A DNA stretch of 64,000 nt from Kingdonia uniflora (GCA_014058105.1 JACGCM010001497.1:1178001-1242000); one strand, 5' to 3'. Counted from the first letter of the stretch, positions 33,078 through 45,317 are shown. The notes: generated by a model from the sequence alone, not told the origin. Program-made: numbers and translations.

Positions 33078-34500
33078 GTATGGTATTGTTGGCTAGTTAT
33101 TAGGGTGCCCAGCTTGTTTTAGGGCACTAGTAACTAGGTTTGGCTATTAGTGTAGATGTATGGACGGATGTGGTTTAGCCGCCATTTCTCTGAGATAGTA
33201 TAGCCCAAAGACTATAGCTCTCACCTTATAGTGTAGCACCTTGGTTAGTTTAGGTTGCTGGACTTGGTTCCAGGGTATTCTTGGGGCGACATAGCTTCAG
33301 TAAGACATTGTCTTCTATTCAGAGCTCGTCCTCTTGCCTGCTATTATTTTGATTTGTCTTTGGATTAACCTAGGTGTACTCTGTGTTCTCGAGGCCTGGT
33401 CCTTGAGTACTGTTGTTGTGATTGGTGGTTGGTTGGAATGTTAGATTCCCTGTGGGAGTACGGAACCTCCTGGGTTATTAGTAGTTGGTAGTGAGCAGAC
33501 GGCTTGTCCGTGGTGGTTGGTCGTGGATGTTGAACTTCTGATAGTTTGCCTTAGGATTGTTTGCTTATCGTGTTGTGACTCTTATTGTACTCATGATTCT
33601 TAGAGCTAATAGAGCTTACTCGTAAGCCTTCCTTCCCCAGGATGAGGCTGTTAGGGATGTGTTCCCTTCCGTCATCTAGGAGGCACCGAGATAGCATGGC
33701 TCAGTGAGGTACGCGGCTGAGCCAGGTGGTTTATGAAGTTGTACATCACCCGTGATGCTAGAATCTGCTGAGGTGGACTGTCACATCAGTGTAGGGAAGC
33801 TGTCACCGTTGAACATCTGTTCGCGGAGACTGTCACCTTGGGTGTAGACAGACTTGGTGGGTTCCTGTACATTCGTACTGGTGACTTATGTACATGATTA
33901 GGAGGAGTGTAATGCGGTTCGGCTATTAGGGATTGTTGGCTACTTGTTGGACACATGTAGGTCACTCCATGAGTATTAGTCTGTATTGACAGCTAGAGTA
34001 CTGTAGTACTTGATGGTAACCATTTGCTTTTAGGATTCTTAGAGACTGATGTTGTTTAGATGTTGTGATGGCTAAGTTGTTGTTTTATCTAGGTTTAGAT
34101 GGTGCAACTGAGTCGCAAATGGGCATCTGTGTTAGTTTTGGTTACCACGCTCTCAGGCAGGTGGTTATCCTATTATGTGTTGGCTATGTTGGCAACAGTT
34201 GTGTTTCAGTCTTTAGGATTTTTGCTCATATCCATAGATAATATATTCTCTTATCTTATTGTGATCGGATACATTCCCTGACCCGTATTATATGTGACAT
34301 GTGTGTGGTAAGGACTGTGGTTCCTTGGGGTGCTTGTGACGCCCATTGTAGTTCCCCCAGCATGGTCTACTTAGAAAAATTGTATTTGTATCCATAATGG
34401 TCCTTTAAGGTAATCCTTCTTTAGCAGTTGTCAGCCCACTTTAATCATGGGGGTTAGCCCTTTGGGTTGACATCGCTAAGTCATTCTACATCATAGTACA

Positions 34501-34520
34501 TCATCATCATCATCATCATC
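34501..34520. repeat. (CAT)n microsatellite
   Basis: Seven CAT units in the solo LTR. Nearby, 'gggataat(c/t)ataagattat' is duplicated (about 34622 and 34680). Confidence 0.8.
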
Positions 34521-36143
34521 AAACATATCATTGCATCTCTGCATACTTCCAATTCTTAGGTCCTTTTGGTAGAATCCTTAACTCTTTCTGCATTATCTTT
34601 AATATAGAATCTTTTACACTTGGGATAATCATAAGATTATCTCATTCCATCATATCATCATCATGACATATCATTGCATTGGGATAATTATAAGATTATC
34701 CTAGTTCATCATATTCTTCTCCTCTCATTTGAATTCCTCTTCTCCTAATTGATTTGCGATGTAATTAGATTCATCTTCCTTCTGCATACTCCTCTCCTCT
34801 CTGCATCTATTCCTCCCTCTTCTGTATTTGGTTAATTTATTAGGTTAATTAGTCTGGTTGGTTACTATGAGCTTTAGGCTAGTATTTGGTTGTAGGCGAT
34901 CTCGCTCAGCTTGTGATAGCTTTGGGGTTGTGCCTGGCTAGGGTTTGGGTAACCCTGTTGGATTATTGTGAGCTGAGGGTGTTTACCCTCGTGTGTGATT
35001 ATATTTTTGAGGTAGGTTAGTCGCTTGTGGCGCAGAGGGCCACGATAGCGATTAGAGTGTAGTTAGTAGTCCTTGGGACTGGAGTGTAGTTATAGTCTTA
35101 GTACTCCTTTGCTCGAGATGTGTATGTATAATTATAGTATAGTTACATATAATCATTAGACTAGTTGTGTACCTATTAGATACTTATTAGGCATCCTGTA
35201 TATATTTAGATATATATTGTTTATCGTTAGATATTATTAAATCCTATTATTATTATTATATCCATCTCATTGGTTAGTATAATCGTTTAGCTATTCTTGG
35301 GAGTTAGTGAGCTCGTTGTTTGCTCACTCTCGTATCCCCCTTTTAGTGGCAGGTTGTTTCGGGTTTTAGTTACTGCTGTGGTGATCTTTGGGGAGCTGAG
35401 CTGGAGGCTCATTCTCTAATTATTACTGTCGGGCTTGCTGCGTAGAGGTTTATAAAATCTTACGTTTAGATATTGTTATCTTAGTCTTCCACTATTTTTG
35501 TTTTTCCTTATTACTCTGTTATGATACTATTGTGAATGACTGGGCTAGAATTCGTCTACGGCTCGGTTGATCGTGGGGTGAATCTTTGGATTCCCCGACC
35601 TACACATCCTCGAATCTTAGTAATTGGTCTAGCTCTCGATTACTGGATTTTAGGGCGTGACATAATACATGGTCGAAGGCAGATACGTTTGACAGCTAGC
35701 TCACCAGACAGAACAGTAAAACGAGCCGCCTAATAGCTATAGTATCAGAACTAACTCCGAGTGCAGAATAATTGACCCCAAATGATATACATGTAACCTA
35801 ACCTCCCATGGTGACTCAACCCTTGCTATATCCTATAAATAGGAAGGAGGAGGCACTATGAAGGGGTTAGAAAATCTCTTCCTCAAAACCCTACAAGATT
35901 ACCTTCGAATACTCTGTAACTCATTTTTTCCCTTCGATCTATCTGCTAACTCGATATTTATAGCATCAGTCATTCAAAATCCTCGCTAGAGGTCGTGGAG
36001 TAACCCATTCTAGGACTCCACGCAAGTTTGCGACTTCCGTAATATATTTTATTATTATCTTGCATACTTGTTCAAACCAGAGGTCAAAGGTTACCCCGCG
36101 GTGTAAGAGGTAGTTTCCCCTTTTACGAAACTTGTCCCTTACA

Positions 36144-36160
36144 TTTGGCGCCGTCTGTAC
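36144..36160 (+). promoter_or_regulatory. TatB primer binding site
   Basis: TTTGGCGCCGTCTGTAC immediately after the 5' LTR end. It fixes the LTR boundary. Confidence 0.8.
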
Positions 36161-36215
36161 TACACCCACCCCTATTCTCCTTTCCTTTCCTTCCATCCTT
36201 TTATAGCTATATTTC

Positions 36216-37918
36216 ATGGCCCCCACCCTTTGCTCAACCTCTGCCCTTGTCGGAAACCCCGGCGATGGAGTAGCCACTCAACTTGCCCTCATCAGCCAAT
36301 AATTTGCTCAGGCCGAGGAGTGCCATACCAATTAGTTATGCATTGAGAGTGAAGAGCACCGCCAAGGACTCGAGGCTGAGCGGCAACGCCGTTTAGACGA
36401 AAATGGCCAACAACACCGTGACCTGGATGAATTGTGCCTTACTGCCCGAGTGCTTTAGCAAGGTCATACCCACGATGCTCCTCAGTACTCTCAATTATCT
36501 GCCCCCTCGCGCGTGTCCGCCCGCACACGTCTTGGGCCCCACTCACAGATCGAAGTCCCACCATTCCATCTTGGCGCTGAGGGTGCTCCTACCGCTATAC
36601 CCACTGGCTCAATCTATCTAGGCATCCCCGTTACGGAGGACTTCTCTGATTCTACCCTTCGTACCTCTCATCACCCCACACGGCATCCTACTCGCAAACG
36701 CCTTGGTGAGTGAAACACCAAGCATGCTTCATATCCGAGGCCTCATCTTCCTCGACCCCAACAATCTCCTCCTCATCCTGCCTACCTTACTCAGCAGGAA
36801 TTTGATCAGAAAATTCACACCGCTATTCGCGTCAGCGCGAGCCCCATACTGAACTCCTAGAGTCGGTTAACCAACCTTATCTACCCCAAACTCCTCGCGG
36901 TCAAAGTACCCCAAAATTTTCATACCCCTAAAATTAGTAAATACCGCAATACCAACCCTCAGTCTTACGTCCTCGAATTCCAAAATGTTTTGAGTCTCTA
37001 TTCCACCGCCTACCATATCTTATGTCGAATGTTTCCCACCAGTCTCATTGATGCCCTTTAAAATGGTACCACAGCCTCCCTAATGGCTCTATCCGAAGTT
37101 TTGAACAATTGTCAATCCTTTTCATCGCCCAGTTTGCCTTTAACAAAGACCACGAGGTCCGAGTCGATGCTCTCTTCAACTTCTGCAAATCCCCCAATAA
37201 AATGCTCAAAGCCTTCACTAAGCGGCTTTTCGATGAGTCGCGCAAAGTTGAAAATTGCAACTGTGCAAACATCGTTCTTGCATATTCTAGTACTCTACCA
37301 GATCATAGTCGTGTCAAGTAGTACATCGTGCTTCATAAGCCGTGAACCCTTGAGGTGATGTTATCTAAGGTTAACATATACATTGACCTCGAACACCTCT
37401 GCAAATTCAATCGCCAGGGTCAAGCCTCGACAACCAACCACAACAAGCCTCGACCATCGCCTATACCCATGGTCGCTCATGTCTCACAAGGGAATGAGTG
37501 CCGCAAATGCCCTCACTTCGATGCTACCCCTTTTAAAATCCGTAAAAAATGACCAATTCCCGTCTTACCGAAACTCACTGCCCCCATTAGCACCTTTCTC
37601 ACACAAATATAGGCCGACCCTATCATACGTACCCCCTTCGCCATCAAGGTTAGGAAAGACGAGCCTTACTGCCTAAATGACAAGTACAATTTCTACCCTA
37701 TGAGCAAATGCTTTACTCTGTAATGATCGTTGGAGATGATTCTTAAAGCAGGTCGTCTACATCGATATGTCGCCGACCTCCCCAGCTATCTCGACAGGTT
37801 GTATCTCAAGCCTCAACCCGCTCCAGCGACCAACCCAGCCGAGGTACATATTTTCGAACTTCACCTCATTGAAGTTAATAACATCGACAGTGGTCACACT
37901 CTAAGCAAGCACAAATGA
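36216..37918 (+). pseudogene. TatB gag, broken
   Basis: ATG at 36216 (MAPTLCSTSALVGNPGDG), stop after 29 codons. The N-terminal charged stretch (IESEEHRQGLEAERQRRLDE, about 36345-36400) is followed by a Pro/Thr-rich linker and the gag core at 37109-37420 (AQFAFNKDHEVRVDALFNFC; KAFTKRLFDESRKVENCN). The C-terminal part at 37730-37918 (AGRLHRYVADLPSYLD) matches the gag-protease linker of Tat elements. It has several stops and at least three frame changes. Confidence 0.88.
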
Positions 37919-37949
37919 GTCAAAAAGTAATGTAAACTTACCTATCAAG

Positions 37950-38490
37950 AGAAGCTACCCATCATTCTACCAGAATCTAACCATTGCCCTCGACCCGAAG
38001 GTATATCCTTCATCGATTGTGGTACTTCTCATGTCTGCTTCTCCTATTCCGACCCCTTGGTCATTATGATTAAGGTCGAACACCTCGTCCTCCATACCAT
38101 GCCCAATAATACGGGCAGTGCAGCAGACATACTTTTCCTTCAGACTGCTCGAGCCATACAAAAAAATACCTCATTACACTAGCCAATGTCGAGCTTAAGG
38201 GCTTTAACGGTGCTACCAAAGTTGTCGTCGGATGCCTTAGCCTCCCTATCACCACCGGTCCAGTCGCCCTCCAAACCAGCTTTCTTATCATCGACAAGAA
38301 ATCTGAATACCTGGGCATTCTAGGGCGCGACTGGCTTCATGCCATGAAGGCCATACCTTCTACCTACCACCAAATACTTCGTTTCACTACCCCTTGCGTT
38401 ACGTGGAACATGAAAGGCTCTCAATGCCTTGCCCGCTCATGCGAGCACCCTGAGAACGATCTTACTAGAAAACTTGTCAAACCATAACAA
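37950..38490 (+). pseudogene. TatB aspartic protease, active site lost
   Basis: Readable as FIDCGTSHVCFSYSDPLVI, then the active-site region NNTGSAADILF (38104-38136), where the Asp of D(T/N)GS has become Asn, a single G-to-A change. It continues with GATKVVVGCLSLPITTGPVA and KKSEYLGILGRDWLH, the conserved end of Tat proteases. Confidence 0.88.
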
Positions 38491-38639
38491 TCAATGCTTT
38501 TCTCTCTCCCAACACCATTGAACACTTCTAACACACCTGTCGAACCCATTGTTTTCATCGAACTCGACGGTCCTGGTTGAGGTACATTCATTGGTAGTTT
38601 TTTGGATGAGGCCGAACGCCTCGAGCTTATTACTTTTCT

Positions 38640-40530
38640 TTGAGAAAATAAAGATGTCTTCGCCTAGACCTTCCACGAGATGCCTGACGTTGACCCCATC
38701 CTAGCCTGCCATCGACTTGAGCTCATCCATCACTCTATAACCGTGAAGCAGAAGAAATGTACTTTAGTACTGAGGATTCGAGAAGCAGTGAACCTCGAGG
38801 TCGAAAAGCTATTGACCATGAGTTTTATAAGAGAAGTCAAGTATGCCGATTCGATCTCAAATATTGTAGCTGTCCCCAAGAAAAATGGAAAGATCTGTAT
38901 CTGCGTCGACTTTACAGACCTCAATAAACACACACCGAAGAATTGTTTGCCTCTCCCGTTCATTTCCGTGCTTCTGGATACTGTGGCTGGCCATGAATGT
39001 TTATCTACGATGGACACAGCTTCCGGTTATAATCAGGTACCCCTCATCCCTGTGGACCAACGTAAAACTTAGTTTATTACTGAACAAGGTCTTTTCTGCT
39101 TTAACATAATGCCCTTCGGCCTGGATAATGCGGGTGCCACTTAGCAACATCTTGTTGCCACCATGTTCAAACCTTTGCTTGGCAAGTCAGTCGAAGTTTA
39201 AATCTACAACATGTTATGCAAAAGCCTCCAAAAACATACCCATATATATGACCTAACCAAAGTGTTCTTGATACTTCGTTCTTATAACATGAAATTAAAC
39301 CCAGATAAATGCCAATTTAGTGTTACATCCAAGAAATTCGTGGGCCACCTCATCAGCAAATGAGGTATCGAGATTGACCCCACTCATATCCGCACCCTTA
39401 TCAATATGCATTTCCCTCAAACTAAAAAGGATGTCCAAAAGGTTGCTGGCAAAATAACCACCCTCAGCCATTTTATATTAAAATCCTCTGACCGTTGTGC
39501 TTGGCTTTTCTCCTTCTTACGCATTCAAGGCATCCATAAGGCCAAAATGAAAAACAACCCCAAAGTCAATTGGACACCCGATTGTGAACATACCTTCCTC
39601 GAACTCAAAACATACCTTGGTCAACCACCCATCATCAGTACCCCCATCGAAGGTGAAATGCTTTCTTTATACCTGGCAGTCACCGACACTTATATTAACT
39701 CAGTCCTCATTCTACTCGAATCTAGTATCGAGAAACCCGTATACTTTATTAGCAAAACTCTGACCCCTGCTGAGACTTAATATACCAAGCTCGAGCAGTT
39801 TCTCCTTTTACTCGTCTATATCGCTCGAAAGCTCAAACCATACTTTCAGGCTCACCCTATACGTGTCATCACCAGCTACCCCCTTTGAGAAATCCTCATC
39901 AAGAAAGAAAAATCTTGATGGGTACAATAATGGTCTGCTTATCTTGGTGAACACGACATCACTTTCGATAAACATGTATCTCAAAAAGGTCAAGCAGTTG
40001 CTGATTTTCTTACCGACTTCCCGGTCGAAGATATCGACTGGGTGGAATATGAAGATGATCTACCAGAAGACTAGCCCGTATAGAGCGACCCTTGGAACCC
40101 TAACACGGGCTAACATCTATTTACTGATGGATCCGCTGGACCTAATGGTACGGGGATTGGTATTGTCTTGGTCACCCCTTCCAATGACCAAATCAAAAAG
40201 GCTGTCAAGCTAAACTTTGAATGTTCTAATAATGAGGCCGAATATGAAGCTTTAATACATGGCCTCGATCTCACCCTTGAACTTGGTATTCCCAAACTTG
40301 TAGTATTTACCGATTCTAAGCTTATTCAGAGGCAGTACACCGGTGAAAATCAGGCCAACGGTCGCATGGCTAAGTATGTTGTCCTTGTCCGTTAGCACAT
40401 GAATCGTTTCCTTGAAAAATCTTCTATTACGCATTACCCTCAAGGTGAAAACAGATATGTCGATGCCCTCGCCTACATAACTCCTATGTTAGGCCAGTCC
40501 GAATCACGAACACTCCATATTGAAGTACTC
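38640..40530 (+). pseudogene. TatB reverse transcriptase and two RNase H domains, inactive
   Basis: RT runs 38740-39520 (VPKKNGKICICVDFTDLNKHT; MDTASGYNQ; LNPDKCQF). The catalytic YIDD box is destroyed: the site near 39196-39213 reads stop-IYN. The gypsy RNase H (39590-39960) has DTYINSVLILLESSIEKPVYF and ends with GQAVADFLTDFPVED. The archaeal-type RNase H (40110-40400) has LFTDGSAGPNGTGIGIVLV, NNEAEYEALIHGLDL and VVFTDSKL, with its acidic residues still present. The double RNase H is diagnostic for the Tat lineage. Stops are mainly at former Trp, Gln or Tyr codons. Confidence 0.92.
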
Positions 40531-40569
40531 GAACGCCCAAGTATCGACCAAATGGAAGTCAATACCATC

Positions 40570-41700
40570 AATACTAGGGGTGAGAGTCTCAATCCCAATG
40601 ACTGGCACACACCCTTGCTTATTTCAGCAGTTCTACCCTCTCAGAAGATCTCAAAGCCAAACGTTCGTTACTGGAAAATTATCGCAGATACACCATCCTC
40701 AAAGGCAGACTGCACCGCAAATCCCTAAATGGCGTACACCTCCATTGCATCTCTCTAAACAAAGCCACTACCATACTTACTGAACTCCACGAAAGTAACT
40801 ACGGTACTCACACTACTGGTCGATTTATGGCTCTTCGAGCTATAACACAAGGGTTATTCTGGCCCAATATGAAGAAACAAGCTGAAGAGTATGCGAAACA
40901 CTATGAAAAATGCCAACGTTACACCCATGACATCCGGAGCCCTTCATTGTAGCCAAGTTGCTTGGTCATTCAAAAGGTGGGCCATTGATCTGGTTGGCCC
41001 TTTCCCCAAAGCTTCGGGCAACCAAGAACATATTCTGGTAGCCATAAATTACTTTACTAAGTGGGTCGAAGCCGTGCCTCTATGTTGAACAAGAGAGAAA
41101 GAAGTCATCATGTCCTTATGGGAAAATATCATCACACATTTTGGCTGCCCTCAAAAGATTCGATACAACAACGGTCCACAGTTTGTTGGGAACAAAGTCT
41201 ACAATTTCCTCAAGAAGTATAACATTATCCTCTCACCCTCAACACCTTATTGCCCACAGGGGAATGGTCAGGTCAAAGCAATCAATTCAACTATAGTCGA
41301 CGGTCTTAAGAGACGGGTCGATAAGAAGAAAGGCCGATGGGTTCAAGAATTACAATATGTACTCTGGGCCTATCATACCACATCAAGAAAGGCGACGGGC
41401 TGCACTCCTTTCCTCCTAGCTTACGGTCCAAAGTTATACTGCCTAATCAGTTCAAAGTACCAACGCGCCCCTGACCTCTCCAATGAAGATAACGAGTTCA
41501 AACTTGGATGTAATATGTTATGGTTCGATGAAACCAGAGACCGAGCCATTGCTAACCTCGGCTGCTACCATCTTTCTTTCCAGAAGTCCTATAATATAAG
41601 AGTTCAACTATGCAGTTTTAATATTAGAGATTTTGTACTTCGGCGAGTCACACCCTCGCAATACCGGCAAGCTAGCCGAATCACTTAGTAAAGCCCATAT
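40570..41700 (+). pseudogene. TatB integrase, catalytic residues lost
   Basis: Zinc region 40780-40920 (ITQGLFWPNMKKQAEEYAKHYEKCQRY), core from 40950. Asp1 remains (WAIDLVGPF), Asp2 is Asn (IRYNNGPQF, about 41165), Glu is Lys (GNGQVKAIN, about 41270). Both changes are G-to-A. The long open stretch 41110-41688 ends in a stop; the GPY/F C-terminal region is only partly readable in another frame. The stop overlaps the stop of the antisense gene by about 4 bp. Confidence 0.9.
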
Positions 41701-43719
41701 CTCTCGACCACGGGATCAACTACAGCATCCCCAGCACCTCCCCCTACAGGGTCCGCTCCCATCCCCTTTGCCTGCACAACACCTTCAAAAGTAGGCTTGT
41801 CGGTCGAAGGAAAGTTCTCAGAAGTCTCTGGATTATACCCCAACCCATCTATAAAGTTCTTCAGAGCCATGGTCGTATCATACTCCTCATCATATTGCGC
41901 CTCGAAACGTGCTTTGTTATCCTTCAGCTGCTCCTCTTTCCCAGCCAACTTTGCCTCCAACACTGTTCGCATCTGATTACTATTAGCAATCACAGTCTCG
42001 ACTTCCCTGACAGTGTGGTCTCTAACATGCAACCTCTCTCATTCTAAAACACCAATCTGGGTCTCTAGTGACATAATAGTCCCCTGTGCGAGCCTCAAAC
42101 TATCCCTCGTCTGCTTCAGCTTTTTACTCAATACCTTTTGGGCTTTGTTATAAGCTTGGGCCCAAGCATTCACCTACACGAATACTCGACTACTCAACAA
42201 TTCTCAAAGCATAATTGAAACTTCGCAATTTCGAAAATACTTACCTGATGCATAGCCTTGTTCATTTGTTTTGACGCTTCGTCTGGGTTCGTACCGCAAA
42301 GGCTAGCCATCGACGCGACCGTTACTCAAACATTCTCCTCCAGTTCGGCCTTGCGCCACCTCGAGATGGCCGGTTCATCCTTATCCTTGGCCATCTGCTC
42401 ACGAGGCCTCTTCTACAGAGTTGTCTTTGTCTGCTGCACAGTCGAAGCTTCGTCATTGACCTTACCTTTATTTTTGCTGGCCTGCCACGGTACCTCGGGA
42501 ATAGTCTCGGGCACGCTTGGCCATACCGTCCCAGGACCTCCTTACCGCTCCCTCGATACATAGCTCAACTTTTGACTTAACCTGTTATTGTCCATCTTAC
42601 CCACCATCGCTGAAGTACTTCCCTCTTTTCTTTTCTTTCAGTGACCAACAACAACAGGTATGTCTCTTAGCAATGTGTCTATCTTCTTTTGCTTCTTCCT
42701 CATAATACCCAACTTCTGGAAAATAGCATTTACCTACTCTTATCTTGGTTGATCAGTTCATCAATATATACCCTCGGGTTCTACAATGAATTACCTGTGG
42801 GCTCTGCAAATTAAGAAGGGCAAGATTAAAGGGTTATTCGAGCCACATAGCAAATATACTTTGACTGCTAACTTACTTGGATTATACAACCTATGCCTCA
42901 GCTTATATACCTCCTCCCCCTGGGCATTTACATAATTCCCCCTCACCACCACCAAATCTTTATCCAACCCTCGGCCAGTCGAACACAGGTCAAACAACCA
43001 TGGCTTGTTCAAATGGCATTGAATGTGATAAGTATCTACCTTCTTATTTGCCTTCCTCAAATAGAATGACACAATGTCGAACCACTCGATCAATCCTCTC
43101 CCTTCGCGCTGCAATTCCACATTCATCCCTTCGACAAGTCTCATCATCTCATAAAAATTGTCATTCATCTGGCATGGAGCAACATCCTAGAAATTTAGTA
43201 CCTACTTCACTAGCTTTCGAAGAGGCAGTTGCATCCCTAGACAAATTTGGCCTCTAAATGCCATAATTCTCTCCAGAGGGAAATCCTTAAATGTGTACTC
43301 GGCCCATCCTGGCACCAAAATAATACCCACCTTCGACAACTCATGTTTTGCCATAAATTGATCTAGCCTCATTTTTTCTTGAGCTGAGACTGCCCCACAG
43401 TTACTCCCGAATCATATGAATCCTCCCTATTATCACTTTGCTCCTCATCCCCTTCCTCCCTCTTATCACCCAATGGTTCGGCATCACCTTCGTCCCCCTT
43501 TCCCTCCCCCTTCTCATTTTCCTCTTCATCACTCTCCCTGACTATTCGAGCCCTACGACGGCTCCTAGTCGAAGCTCCAACCTCTCGCACTACCATAGCC
43601 AATGAGGTATCTGTTACAATTTCTAACACTTCTATATCATAGCTCTCACCCCCTTGACCTCGACCAGATATACTCGGTTCGTTTACTTCGTTCTCCTCAT
43701 TTACCAGCCTCATCCTCAA
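41685..43719 (-). pseudogene. TatB antisense ORF3
   Basis: The minus-strand ATG at 43719 (MRMRLVNEENEVNEPSIS) opens an acidic N-terminus (EEENEKGEGKGDEGDAE). The globular region follows (about 43370-42791: AFRGQICLGMQLPLRKLVK; EGRGLIEWFDIVSFYLRK; VVVRGNYVNAQGEEVYKLRH), with stops only near 43256 and 43180. A Lys-rich region (about 42480-42260) precedes a clear intron 42174-42244 (GTAAGT..GTAG, 71 nt). The final coiled coil is 42170-41685 (NAWAQAYNKAQKVLSKKLKQ; AKLAGKEEQLKDNKARFEAQ). Same plan as TatA ORF3 but diverged sequence. Confidence 0.75.
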
Positions 43720-44029
43720 AGCTCAACGGGTACGCATTATACCTTACAGAGGAAGAGGAATGAAATTAGCTCAAAATATTATAGTATCAAGTTTCGGTAT
43801 CATATTATTTTCTACCCTCCCCTAATCACCAAGCCCACAACCTAAACTACCCCCTCACTCCTTCCAATTTACTACTTTACCAGATTTCTAACCAAATTGG
43901 TTACCCCCTCATCGGTCACGCCATTACAAACAGAAAACTTAGCAGCAATTACCCCACCATTCAAACATCACCCAAATACAAAAAGAGAAACACCGCCAAC
44001 AATAAAAACAAAAACAACAACTATACTAC

Positions 44030-44374
44030 CACAACTTTTCAGAGAACCCCCTATTTGTATATGGGGCAGTTCTTACAGAGCCCCGCCTCCACCCCAATCG
44101 TGTCCTCAGTATCCACCTGGTCTTCTGCTTAGCTTTTCAGCAAATAGTACCGGTTATTGACGTTCGGCCCTAGCCACTATATCACCCTCCACCAATACTC
44201 ATACGACATCCCGCAGATAGCCTCCCTCAGTTCTAGTTCCATTAAGTCGGGCAGCACCACATCCAGCCCTTGATCTCTGAAGAATTTCTCCTTCAGGACA
44301 GTTATTTTCTCTTCAATGCGTCATTCTCGCACCTTCATCCTCTTTTGATACCGTGTGTTTGGTGTAGTTTCCAT
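44030..44374 (-). pseudogene. TatB antisense ORF2-like gene
   Basis: The minus-strand ATG at 44374 (METTPNTRYQKRMKVRE, stop), then LKEKFFRDQGLDVVLPDLME and LREAICGMSYEYWWRVI. The position and acidic/aromatic make-up match TatA ORF2, and a clean TATAAAAG box lies about 60 bp upstream. The sequence match to TatA is weak, so homology is an inference. Confidence 0.5.
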
Positions 44375-44432
44375 GTTTGGTTTACTCAAAGAAGACGAAG
44401 ATGAATGTTGAAAAATTACACCCTAACACCCC

Positions 44433-44440
44433 CTTTTATA
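44433..44440 (-). promoter_or_regulatory. TATA box for the TatB antisense genes
   Basis: TATAAAAG on the minus strand, followed by a C/T-rich leader (rc of 44375-44430) and the ATG at 44374. It lies about 180 bp inside the 3' LTR, so it is a promoter separate from the LTR. Confidence 0.65.
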
Positions 44441-44606
44441 CATTGATTAAAGGGCATTAATTACCCCCTTAATCACTACTTACATTAATTACTCTCCTTA
44501 ATTACATTCCTCAGAACTGCCCACATTCAATAGTCAACTCTTCAACTTCCCATGCCCATCAAATTTTCTTAGCACGCACAATCTACACCAATTTTTGAGG
44601 CCCCTG

Positions 44607-44621
44607 CTGAGAGGGGGCGAA
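44607..44621 (+). promoter_or_regulatory. TatB polypurine tract
   Basis: TGAGAGGGGGCGAA directly before the LTR start TGTAGTAGCC. The TatC tract (AAGAATGGGGCGAT, minus) and the TatA-1 tract (GCAAGGGGACGAC) are of the same type. Confidence 0.85.
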
Positions 44622-45312
44622 TGTAGTAGCCTACTCGCAACCTTCCATCACTTGTTGAATACACAAAGGCTAAATAAAAGCCTACCTAGAGACTCGAAGC
44701 CCAACTAGACAGTAACTAAGTCCACGAAGCCTTTCGATATTAATCGAACACTCGAAGACATTATAGTCGAAGTCAAAGACAGACAGCCAGCACTAAAATT
44801 CAGTATCAGTAATAGAGAGACTTCGACCATGGTAATACATGGTCGAAGGCAGATACGTCTGACAGCCAGCTTACCAGACAGAATAGTAAAATGAGCTGCC
44901 TGACAGCTGTAGTGTCAGAATCGACTCTGAGTATAAAATAGTTATCCTCAAAGGATATACATGTAACCTTACCTCCCATGGTTACTCAGCCCTTGCTATA
45001 TCCTATAAATAGGAAGGAGGAAGTGCTATGAAGGGGTTAGAAAATCTATCCCTCAAAACCCTACAAGATTACCTTCGAATAGTTTGTAACGAATTTTCCC
45101 CTTTGACCTATCGGCTAACTCGATATTTATAACATCAGTCATTAGAAATTCTCGCTAGAGGTCGTAGAGTAACCCATTCTAAGACTCCACGCAAGTGTGT
45201 GACTTTCATAATATAGTTTATTATTATCTTACATATTTGTTCAAACCCCAGGTCAAAGGTTACACCGTAGTGTAAGAGCTAGTTTCCCCTATTACAAAAC
45301 TTGGCCCCTACA
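44622..45312 (+). repeat. TatB 3' LTR
   Basis: 691 bp, TGTAGTAGCCTACTCGC to GGCCCCTACA, with TATAAATA at 45004-45011. It aligns without large gaps to the two pieces of the 5' LTR. Substitutions are scattered, so the insertion is not recent. Confidence 0.93.
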
Positions 45313-45317
45313 CGATT

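Larger units (their letters stand above)
31117..35662 (+). mobile_element. Solo LTR of a large gypsy (Tekay/Del-like) element
   Basis: Starts TGTAATGTTCCAG, ends GGGCGTGACA, and is flanked by an exact 5-bp duplication TAATA (31112-31116 and 35663-35667). The TatB 3' LTR has the uninterrupted site. 4,546 bp without a believable ORF, and the first part does not recur at the end, so it is one LTR rather than a whole element. The GGGCGTGACA end is typical of plant chromovirus LTRs, which suggests the Tekay/Del group (inference). Orientation is taken from this end and from the TATA and leader at about 31920. Confidence 0.85.
30901..36143 (+). repeat. TatB 5' LTR, split by a solo LTR
   Basis: 30901-31116 plus 35668-36143 joins to 692 bp, matching the 691-bp 3' LTR. 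The U3 start is TATAATAGCC (3' copy: TGTAGTAGCC). The TATA box TATAAATA is at 35834-35841, and the end GTCCCTTACA is followed by the primer site. The GC content and codon style of the region are richer than in the TatA group. Confidence 0.93.
30901..45312 (+). mobile_element. TatB: complete but dead Tat element, plus strand
   Basis: Both LTRs, primer site, gag, protease, reverse transcriptase, two RNase H, integrase, antisense ORF3 and ORF2 (minus), and polypurine tract are present. Target duplication CGATC (30896-30900) / CGATT (45313-45317). Length is 14.4 kb including the 4.55-kb solo LTR in its 5' LTR. Compared with the TatA group it lacks the tandem repeats after pol, and its pol and ORF3 ends meet tail to tail. 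Confidence 0.93.

Noticed and set aside
31117..35662. A complete LTR retrotransposon
   Set aside because: There is no repeated start and end segment, no primer site and no gag or pol frame. A single LTR explains it better.
36403..36713. Alternative plus-strand ORFs in TatB gag as separate genes
   Set aside because: They are frame fragments of the broken gag linker. Stops and frameshifts explain the overlap.
41110..41688. A functional integrase because of its 192-codon open frame
   Set aside because: Catalytic Asp2 and Glu are replaced by Asn and Lys, and the N-terminal part has stops.
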